Assembly: GCF_001528665.1 (NCBI RefSeq)
Contig: NZ_BBYJ01000009.1
Coordinates: forward strand, 277,846-341,845
Direction: 5' to 3'
From: Microtetraspora malaysiensis
Lineage (GTDB): Bacteria; Actinomycetota; Actinomycetes; Streptosporangiales; Streptosporangiaceae
Length of the DNA stretch: 64,000 bases
Positions 1 through 7,200 of this stretch are shown here, one piece after another. The notes under the pieces are model-generated. The model did no database searches and was not told the origin of the DNA. It worked only from the letters and a program-made list of their open reading frames with translations. The position numbers and the translations under genes were made by a program. The first letter of the stretch is position 1. The number at the start of each line of letters is the position of its first letter.

Positions 1-526
1 TCCGGTAGCCGCAGTCCACGACGGTCTTCGGCTCGTTGACGGTCAGCCAGTCCCTGACGGGCAGGGCGTCGAACACGATCTCGGCGTAGTCGGCGAAGCG
101 CTCGGCCGTGTCCCGGTTCTCCCAGCCGCCCCGGTCCTGGAGCTCCTGCGGCAGGTCCCAGTGGAACAACGTGGCCATCGGCCGGATGCCCCGCTCCACC
201 AGGCCCTCGACCAGCCGGCGGTAGAAGTCCAGGCCCTTCTGGTTGGGCGCCCCGGAGCCGGTCGGCTGGATCCGCGGCCACGCGACGGAGAACCGGTAGC
301 TCTGCAGGCCCAGCCCGGCCATGAGGTCGAGGTCCTCGGCGTAGCGGTGGTAGTGGTCGGCCGCCGTCTCCCCGGTGTCGCCGTCGCGCACGTTGCCCGG
401 CGTCGCGCTGAAGGTGTCCCAGACGGACACGCCGCGGCCGTCCTCGCGGGTGGCCCCCTCGATCTGGTACGCGGCGGTGGCGGCGCCCCAGACGAAGTCC
501 GAGGGAAATCTCGCCGGTGAATTCAT
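1..526 (-). CDS. GH1 beta-glucosidase, N-terminal part (cut by window edge)
   Basis: This is the first ~175 residues of a family 1 glycoside hydrolase that would cleave beta-glucosides such as cellobiose in the cytoplasm. Visible features are the GH1 N-terminal signature [14 protein letters not shown], the HWDLPQ strand, and the general acid/base motif TVNEP at about residue 166. The catalytic nucleophile region lies outside the window. The ATG at 526 is chosen because the signature begins 11 residues later. No signal peptide is seen. It lies 16 bp after the E2 gene on the same strand, so it is probably the fourth gene of the E1-alpha/E1-beta/E2 operon behind the CebR box at 3757-3770. It is a clear paralogue of the bglC at 26.8-28.2 kb, sharing long identical stretches. 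Confidence 0.9.
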   Translation of the reverse strand, partial: MNSPARFPSDFVWGAATAAYQIEGATREDGRGVSVWDTFSATPGNVRDGDTGETAADHYHRYAEDLDLMAGLGLQSYRFSVAWPRIQPTGSGAPNQKGLDFYRRLVEGLVERGIRPMATLFHWDLPQELQDRGGWENRDTAERFADYAEIVFDALPVRDWLTVNEPKTVVDCGYR

Positions 527-542
527 CGGGCTCGTCCAATCC

Positions 543-1736
543 TCATGTCGTGAAATGTCCGGGGGTTTCGAGCGTGATCCGGATCGCGGCGAGGAATTCC
601 GCGGCTTCGCGTCCGTTGATGAAGCGATGGTCGTAGGAAAGCCCCAGTCCGCAGATCTTCCGTACGGCGAAGCCGGCGCCGTCCTGGACCACCTCGGAGC
701 GGGGCGCGGTGAGCGCCAGCGCGCACGTCTGGCCGGGAAAGACGATGGGGGTCGCCACGGCGACGCCGTCGTGCGTGTGCAGGGTGAGCGTGATCGCGCC
801 ACCGCCGAGATCACTCTCCCGGAAGGTGCCCTCCAACGCGGTACGGCGAAAGCCGGTGAGGTCGCGGGCGATCTCGGCGAGGGAGCGGCCGCCCGCGTCC
901 CGGACCACCGGGACGAACAGGCCCCGGCCCACGTCGACCGTCACGCCCACGTCGGCGGCGGGCGCGCGCCGGGCGCGCAGGCCGTCCGCCGGAGTGGCGA
1001 AGAAGAGCGGGAAGGCGTCGAGCAGCCCGCCGACGGCCTTGACGACCAGCTCCGGCAGCCCGACGAGGACCCGGAGCCGCCGGGTGAGATCGCGGGTGAG
1101 CGGCAGCGCGTCGGTCACGTCGACGTTCATCAGCGTGAAGGCCGAGGGGATCTCGCGCCGGGACCGCTCGACGACCTCCGCCGTCCTGAGCTGCGCCCGG
1201 GACAGGGAGATCAGCTCTCCCGCGAGGTGCTCCAGATCCGCGCGCCTGACGACCTTCTTGCCCAGCGCGCGGATCTGGCCGGCGGAGACGCCCAGTTCGT
1301 CGATCAGCTTCCGGGCGGGAGCGGTGATGACGATGTCGCCGGGCACCGTATTGTCCGGCACCGTATTGCCTGGCACCGCGTCGTCCAGGGTCGTGCCGGA
1401 GACCGGCCCGGCCCCAGCCGGTTCGATGCCGCTCGGTTCGACGCCGGCCGGTTCGGCACCGGCCGGTTCGGCACCGGCCGGTTCGGCACCGGCGGCTTCG
1501 GCGCCGGGGGCGAGCAGCCGGGCGATGGCCTGCCCGGGGACGCACTCGGCTCCCGCCGGGACCAGCCGCCGCAGCACGCCCGCCTCCTCGGCGGCCAGCT
1601 CCTCGACCGCCTTGGACGTCTCGACCGTCGCCAGCGGGTCCCCGGCCCGTACGGCGGCGCCGTCCCCGGCCAGCCACTCCAGCAGCACGTACGCCGAGTC
1701 GTTGTTGTTGAGCTTGGGCACCCGGAACTCGCTCAT
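543..1736 (-). CDS. 2-oxo acid dehydrogenase E2 (dihydrolipoamide acyltransferase)
   Basis: This 397-residue protein would transfer an acyl group from lipoyl-lysine to CoA or another thiol acceptor. Domains in order are a lipoyl domain (1-80; lipoylation Lys42 in ETSKAVEEL), a linker with several AEPAG repeats, a peripheral-subunit-binding domain (about 130-170, [12 protein letters not shown]), and the catalytic domain to the end. The active-site motif, usually DHRxxDG, reads YDHRFING: the His is kept but the Asp is Asn. ATG start overlaps the E1-beta stop by 4 bp (ATGA). No E3 (dihydrolipoamide dehydrogenase) gene lies in the window, so E3 would be borrowed from elsewhere. Its position beside an NRPS operon suggests supply of an acyl unit, but the 2-oxo acid substrate cannot be read from the sequence. 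Confidence 0.9.
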   Translation of the reverse strand: MSEFRVPKLNNNDSAYVLLEWLAGDGAAVRAGDPLATVETSKAVEELAAEEAGVLRRLVPAGAECVPGQAIARLLAPGAEAAGAEPAGAEPAGAEPAGVEPSGIEPAGAGPVSGTTLDDAVPGNTVPDNTVPGDIVITAPARKLIDELGVSAGQIRALGKKVVRRADLEHLAGELISLSRAQLRTAEVVERSRREIPSAFTLMNVDVTDALPLTRDLTRRLRVLVGLPELVVKAVGGLLDAFPLFFATPADGLRARRAPAADVGVTVDVGRGLFVPVVRDAGGRSLAEIARDLTGFRRTALEGTFRESDLGGGAITLTLHTHDGVAVATPIVFPGQTCALALTAPRSEVVQDGAGFAVRKICGLGLSYDHRFINGREAAEFLAAIRITLETPGHFTT

Positions 1737-2710
1737 GACACCGCCTCGCGTACGGCGGCGCGGATGCGGCCGGCCTGGACCAGGACGTCGTGTTCGAGGT
1801 GGGGAGCGGCGGGGATCACCGCGTCCGCCGAGTTGACCAGGGTGATCGGGCCGCGCAGCCCGCCCCACAGGCGCGGATAGAGCACCCGCGCGACCTCGGC
1901 GCTCCAGCTGCCGCCCTCGCCGCCGTCGTCGATCACACAGACGTTCCGGGCGTCCTCCAGGCCCGGCAGGCGCGGAACCGGATAGAGCTGGGCGGGCACC
2001 AGCAGCTCGCAGACCACCTCGTCCTCCACGAGGAGCGTCCGCATGGCGTCGAGCGTCCGGTGGACCAGCCCGCCGTGCGTGACGAGCGTGCAGTCCGGCT
2101 CCGCCGCGCCGTCGACGACGATCCGCGCGGTGTCCCCGGTCAGCTCGAACCGGAACAGGTCGTCCAGCCGGTGCATGTGCCGGGTGTAGAGCACCTTGTC
2201 CTCGAAGAACAGGCACGGGCGGCCCAACGCGAACATCCGGGCGAACAGCTCGCCCGCGTCGTGGAACGGCGTCATCTCGAACAGCGAGAGGCCGGGCACC
2301 CCGATGAAGTGCTTCTGGAGGCTCTGGCTGTGCGTCGGGCCGTATCCGCGGTTGCCGCCGGTCGGGCAGCGCACGATGAGCGGCACGGGCACCGCCCTGC
2401 CGTACATGGCGGTGGACTTGGCGGCGAAGTTCGCGATCTGGTCGAACGCCAGCGTCACGAAGTCGGAGAACATGATCTCGACGACGGCCTTGTCCCCGGC
2501 GAGGGCCAGCCCCGCGCCGACGCCGACGATGCTCCCCTCGCTCAGCGGCGTGGACCTCACCCGGGAGCCGAACCGGCCGGACAGCCCTCGTGTGATCTTG
2601 AACGCGCCGCCGTACGGGTCGCAGACGTCCTCGCCGAGCAGGTGCACGGCGGGGTCCGACTCCATGAGGTCGTGCAGCGCCTGGTTGAGGTGCTCGGAGA
2701 CCCGGGTCAC
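1733..2710 (-). CDS. 2-oxo acid dehydrogenase E1 component, beta subunit
   Basis: This 325-residue transketolase-like pyrimidine-binding subunit pairs with E1-alpha to form the thiamine-diphosphate enzyme that decarboxylates a 2-oxo acid and acylates the E2 lipoyl arm. Family marks are LGEDVCDPYGGAFKITRGL near the N-terminus, the conserved LSEGSIVGVGAGLALAG segment, and the central PTGGNRGYGPTHSQSLQ. The C-terminal transketolase domain (VIDDGGEGGSWSAEVA) is complete. The GTG at 2710 overlaps the E1-alpha stop by 4 bp (GTGA) and the stop overlaps the E2 start, so the three genes are translationally coupled. It resembles pyruvate/acetoin/branched-chain E1-beta proteins about equally to my eye. 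Confidence 0.92.
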   Translation of the reverse strand: MTRVSEHLNQALHDLMESDPAVHLLGEDVCDPYGGAFKITRGLSGRFGSRVRSTPLSEGSIVGVGAGLALAGDKAVVEIMFSDFVTLAFDQIANFAAKSTAMYGRAVPVPLIVRCPTGGNRGYGPTHSQSLQKHFIGVPGLSLFEMTPFHDAGELFARMFALGRPCLFFEDKVLYTRHMHRLDDLFRFELTGDTARIVVDGAAEPDCTLVTHGGLVHRTLDAMRTLLVEDEVVCELLVPAQLYPVPRLPGLEDARNVCVIDDGGEGGSWSAEVARVLYPRLWGGLRGPITLVNSADAVIPAAPHLEHDVLVQAGRIRAAVREAVS

Positions 2711-3687
2711 GGCCGCCGTCCCGTCGCGCCGGCGGCGGCGATCCGGTCCGGCTCCTCCGCGAGCGCCGGCGGAGCCGCGGGTGTCGCGAGCGGGCGCGCG
2801 GCGACCTCGGCGACGAGCCGGTCGACGAACGCCCGCTGCTCCTGGTCGATCCGGGCGAACCGCTCCGGGTCGGCCGCGGCGTAGCGGGCGTGCCAGTCGG
2901 ACCGGCGCGCCCGCTCGATCTCCGCCGGGGAGCGCGTGTCGTCCCCCTTGCTGTGCGGGCCGATCCGGTGCGTGACGAACTCGGCGACCAGCGGCGCCGG
3001 CTCGGAGCGCACGGCGGCGACGAGCGGGGCGAGCTCGGCCCGGATCTCCTCGACGTCGGTGGACGTGATCCGGTGGTGGCGGACGCCGAACGCGGCGGCT
3101 CGCGCGCCGATCGTCCCGGCGAGCTGCGCGGACGTCGGCGTCGACTGCGCGATGCCGTTGTGCTCGACCACCACGAGGAGCGGGAGCCGCCACAGCGCGG
3201 CCATGTTCAGCGCCTCGTACACGGCGCCCTCGCCCCACGTGCCGTCGCCGACGTACGCGCAGGCGAGCGCTCCGGAGCCGGCGAGCTTCAGCGCCACGCC
3301 GGTCGCCACGGGCAGGCTCTCGCCCTGGACGCCGGTGGACAGGAACCGCCGGTGGTAGACGTGCTGGCTGCCGCCGACTCCGCCGCACAACGCGCCCTCG
3401 CGCCCCATGATCTCCGCGAGCAGCCCGTACGGCTCGGCGTGGCGGGCGAGGAAGTGCCCGTGGCCCCGGTGGTTGCTGAACACGAAGTCCTCGTCGAGGA
3501 GCAGCGGGGCCAGGGCGACGGGGACGTACTCCTGCCCGAGGCAGGTGTGCGTGGTGCCGCTGACGGCGCCCTGCTCGAACAGCCGGAGCAACGCCAGCTC
3601 GAAATGCCGGATGAGCAGCAGCGACCGCAGGTCCTGATCGGAGGGGGGTGGCCGCAGGATCTGAGGAGATGCAGCGGTGACGATCAC
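2707..3687 (-). CDS. 2-oxo acid dehydrogenase E1 component, alpha subunit
   Basis: This 326-residue subunit carries the thiamine-diphosphate motif: GDG at 147-149 followed 30 residues on by the Asn in VVEHNG (177). The NHRGHGH loop (about 72-78) and GGVGGSQH segment are typical of the acetoin/pyruvate E1-alpha group. The GTG at 3687 is preceded by AGGAG about 11 bases upstream. The open frame continues further upstream, but that stretch contains the promoter and CebR box and looks non-coding. It is the first gene of a coupled operon E1-alpha, E1-beta, E2, GH1. A TTGACA/TACGCT promoter with a perfect CebR box sits about 70-115 bases upstream, so repression by CebR and induction by cello-oligosaccharides is likely. 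Confidence 0.92.
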   Translation of the reverse strand: MIVTAASPQILRPPPSDQDLRSLLLIRHFELALLRLFEQGAVSGTTHTCLGQEYVPVALAPLLLDEDFVFSNHRGHGHFLARHAEPYGLLAEIMGREGALCGGVGGSQHVYHRRFLSTGVQGESLPVATGVALKLAGSGALACAYVGDGTWGEGAVYEALNMAALWRLPLLVVVEHNGIAQSTPTSAQLAGTIGARAAAFGVRHHRITSTDVEEIRAELAPLVAAVRSEPAPLVAEFVTHRIGPHSKGDDTRSPAEIERARRSDWHARYAAADPERFARIDQEQRAFVDRLVAEVAARPLATPAAPPALAEEPDRIAAAGATGRRP

Positions 3688-3756
3688 GGGTGATGCGCTC
3701 CTGGGGGCGTCGGCGATCGAAGGCGCGCTCGACCGGGCACAGGCCGTCAGACCCTT

Positions 3757-3770
3757 TGGGAGCGCTCCCA
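3757..3770. promoter_or_regulatory. CebR-type operator (perfect 14-bp palindrome)
   Basis: The sequence is TGGGAGCGCTCCCA, identical to the established CebR operator of Streptomyces and to the two boxes upstream of cebE in this window. It starts four bases after the -10 hexamer of the E1-alpha promoter and would cover the transcription start, a placement expected for repression. Confidence 0.88.
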
Positions 3771-3774
3771 CCGG

Positions 3775-3803
3775 AGCGTAGATTCGCGTCAGGTCGCTGT
3801 CAA
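3775..3803 (-). promoter_or_regulatory. Promoter of the E1-alpha operon
   Basis: On the minus strand TTGACA (3803-3798) is followed after exactly 17 bases by TACGCT (3780-3775), a near-consensus vegetative sigma promoter. Transcription would begin near 3768, inside the CebR box. The leader to the GTG start would be about 80 bases. Confidence 0.75.
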
Positions 3804-3917
3804 TCCCGGCCGGAGGATCGGATCGCACTGAATCCGCACAATCAGCCCGCTGAAATGCGGAAATATCTGAATTTGGCGCATTAAATCGCTGAGAATGGCG
3901 TGAAACCTCCATAACTC

Positions 3918-3947
3918 TTGACGAACCAAAGCCGTAATCTCTAGCCT
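3918..3947 (+). promoter_or_regulatory. Candidate promoter of the NRPS operon
   Basis: TTGACG (3918-3923) and TAGCCT (3942-3947) are separated by 18 bases and lie just upstream of the second CebR-like box. The -10 element is weak, so this is a moderate call. It implies a leader of about 300 bases before the NRPS start; apart from the CebR-like box and a short reading frame at 4221, nothing else was recognised in that leader. Confidence 0.4.
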
Positions 3948-3956
3948 CCATGGACG

Positions 3957-3970
3957 TGGGAGCGTTCCCA
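3957..3970. promoter_or_regulatory. CebR-type operator (one mismatch) upstream of the NRPS operon
   Basis: The sequence TGGGAGCGTTCCCA differs from the perfect box by one base. It begins nine bases downstream of the candidate NRPS -10 element, so it would sit at about +3 and onward. A further half-site-like TGTTCCCACT follows at about 3978. Confidence 0.7.
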
Positions 3971-4220
3971 CTCGAATGTGTTCCCACTCAATTGCCGGCA
4001 GCCCGGGACCGAACGCGAGCGGCGGCGGCCTCCCCGCCCCCACCGATCGGCCCGGCGCCGGCGGCATCACCATGGCCCCCGCCGGTGCGGCACCACGATC
4101 CGGCTCGCCATGACGACTCCAGCACCACCACGCGCGAACGCCACCCGGGCCCGGTTCACCGCCGCCCGTTTCGCGGCGTCCTCGCGGCCCGCCGACGGAT
4201 CCGGTCGCAAGGGGAAAGCC

Positions 4221-4262
4221 ATGCCAAGAACGCTGAAACCCGCCGAGGCGGCGGCGCCATGA
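4221..4262 (+). CDS. Possible 13-residue leader peptide
   Basis: An ATG with a good AGGGGA ribosome site five bases upstream opens a frame for MPRTLKPAEAAAP. Its TGA stop overlaps the ATG of the NRPS gene (ATGA), so it could couple translation into the very large downstream gene. The NRPS start itself has only a weak ribosome site. Coding capacity is too short to prove; it may be chance. Confidence 0.3.
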   Translation: MPRTLKPAEAAAP

Positions 4263-7200
4263 CGCGGAGCGCCCTCTCGCCGGCGAAGCGGGCGCTGCTC
4301 GCGCAGCGGCTGAACGCCGCGAAGGCCGCCGCCGTGACGGTGCCGCCGCGCCCGGCCGGAACCCGCCCGCCGCTCTCCCACGCCCAGGAACGCCTCTGGT
4401 TCCTGGAGCAGTACGCCCCCGGCACCACCGCGTACACCGTCGCCTTCGCCGTACGGCTGGCGGGCGAGATCGACGAGGACGCCCTCGACCGGGCGCTCAT
4501 CGAGGTCGCCCGCCGCCACGAGAGCCTGCGGACGAGATTCGTCACCACGGACGACGGCACGCCCGAGGTCGTCGTCGACGCGGAACCGATGGTCGAACTA
4601 CGGCTGTCGGAGGACGCCGGCGCCGTGCGCGAGCAGATGGAGCGGCCCTTCGACCTGGAGGCCGGCCCGCTGCTGCGCGCCCTCCTCGTCCGGCTCGGCC
4701 CGGCGGAACACGTGCTGCTGCTCACCACGCACCACGCCGTCACGGACGGCTGGTCCTGCGACATCGTGGTGGAAGAGCTTCTCGCCCTGCACGAGGCGTA
4801 CCGGACCGGGACGGACGCCGGACTGGCGCCCCCGCCGCTCCAGTACGGCGACTACGCCGGGTGGGAGCGGGGACGCTCCCACGACGACGACATCCGCTAC
4901 TGGCGGGACCGGCTGGCCGGGCTGCCGCCCCTGGAACTGCCCACCGACCTGCCGCGCCCACCCGAACAGGGCTGGGACGGCGCCGCGCACGGCCTGGAAC
5001 TGGACCGCGAGCTCTGCGACGCGCTCGCCGAGCTGGGCCGCGCGCACGGCGCGACGCCGTACATGACGCTGCTCGCGGCCTTCCAGGTGCTGCTCTCCCG
5101 CCTCTCCGGCCAGCGCGACTTCGCCGTCGGATCACCCGTGTCGGGGCGTGAGCTGCCCGAGCTGGAACGCGTGGTCGGGCTCTTCGTCAACTCGCTGCCG
5201 ATGCGGGCGGACCTGTCCGGCGACCCCACCTTCATTGAGCTGCTCGCCCGCGTCCGCGAGACCGCGCTCGACGCGTACGCGCACCAGGACCTGCCCTTCG
5301 ACCGGCTCGTGGGCGAGCTCGGCGTCGAGCGCGACGTCAGCAGGTCGCCGGTGTTCCAGGTGCTGTTCGCCCTGCAGAACTACCGCTCCGCGCCGCTGCG
5401 GACCCAGGGCCTGGCCATGTCGGCCTACCCGATCGAGATGTCCGTGAGCCGGTTCGACCTCGCCCTCTACCTGATGGAGACCGGGGACGGGCTGCACGGC
5501 ACCATCACGTACCGGACCGAGCTGTTCACCCCCGAGACCATCCGGAGGACGGCCGCCTGCTTCGAGCGGCTGCTCCGGTCGATCGTCTCCGCCCCCGGCG
5601 CGCGGACGTCCGAACTGGAGATGGTCCCGCCGGAGGAGCTCCGCCAGGTGCTGGCCTTCGGCGCCGCCGCGCCGGTGCTCCCCGAGCCGGGCGCCCCGGA
5701 CGGCGCGCTGCTGCACGAGGTGATCGCGGCGCAGGCCGCGCGTACCCCCTCCGCCACGGCAGTCGTCTCCGGCGACGTCTCCCTCACGTACGCGGAGCTG
5801 GACCGGCGGGCCGAGCGGCTCGCGCGCCGCCTGCGACGGCTCGGCGCGGGGCCGGACGACCGGATCGGCATCTGCCTGGAGCAGTCCGCCGGCCTCGCGG
5901 TCGCGGTCCTCGGCGTGCTCAAGTCGGGCGCGGCCTATCTGCCGCTCGACCCCGAGCACCCGGCCGACCGGCTCGCGTACGTGCTGGCCGACGCCGGCGC
6001 CCGGATCGTGGTGACCGGCGGCGACCCGCCGGACCGGCTGCCCGCCGACGTGACCTCCGTCCTCCTCACCCCCGACGGGGTCGCGGACGACGCCGGCGAC
6101 GCGAGCGACGAGGCCGCCGCCGTCCGGGGCGCTCCCGGCGACCTGGCGTACGTGATCTACACGTCCGGGACCACCGGCCGGCCCAAGGGGGTCGCGGTCC
6201 AGCACCACGAGGTCCTCGTCTACCTCGCGGGCGTCCGGGAACGGCTCCGCGTCGAGCCGGGTTCGTCGTTCGCCCTGCTGCAGTCGCTCGCCTTCGACTT
6301 CGGCGTGACGGTGTTCTACCTGTGCCTGATGACCGGCGGGACGCTGCACCTCGTCCCGTCCCGTACGGCCGGGCCCGAGCTGGCCGACGCGTTCCGCCGG
6401 GCCCCGATCGACTATCTCAAGATCACTCCGTCGCATCTGGCCGCCCTGCTCGCCGACGCCGACCCCGCCGAGCTGCTGCCGCGCACGCTGCTGCTTCTCG
6501 GCGGGGAGGCCGCGCCGCGCGGCTGGGCGGCCGAGCTGGCCGCCCTGGGCAGGTGCCGGGTGGTCAACCACTACGGCCCCACCGAGGCGACGGTCGGCGT
6601 GACCACCCACGAGGTCGCCGCGGAAGGCGAGGGCGTCCCCGCGCCCGGACGCGGCGGCGCGGCCGGCCTGCCGATCGGGTCGCCGCTTCCCGGGGCGCGC
6701 GCCTACGTGCTCGACGAGCGGCTGCGCCCGGTCCCGATCGGCGTCCCCGGCGAGATCCACCTGGGCGGGGAGCGGCTGGCCCGCGGCTACCTCGGCCGGC
6801 CGGGACTCACCGCCGACCGTTTCGTCCCCGATCCGTACGGCCCGCCCGGCGCACGGATGTACCGCACCGGCGACCTCGGCAGGTGGCTGCCCTCCGGAGA
6901 GCTGGAGTTCCTCGGCCGCCGCGACCTCCAGGTGAAGATCCGCGGCTACCGGGTCGAGCTGGGCGAGGTGGAGTCGGTGCTCGCGGAGCACCCGGACGTG
7001 GCCCAGGCGGTCGTCGAGCCGCGCGGCGAGAGGCTCGTCGCCTACCTCGTCGGCCACCCCGGCGCGGTCGCCGCCCGGCCGGGCGCGACCGAGCTGCCCG
7101 CGTGGCTGGCCGACCGGCTGCCCGCGTACATGATCCCGGCCGCGTACGCGTGGCTGGACGAGCTGCCGCTCAAATCGCACGGCAAGGTCGACCGCGCCCG

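Noticed and set aside
1436..1500. GGTTCGGCACCGGCC tandem repeat as a mobile or regulatory repeat
   Set aside because: It lies inside the E2 gene and encodes the Ala-Glu-Pro-Gly linker, so a coding explanation suffices.
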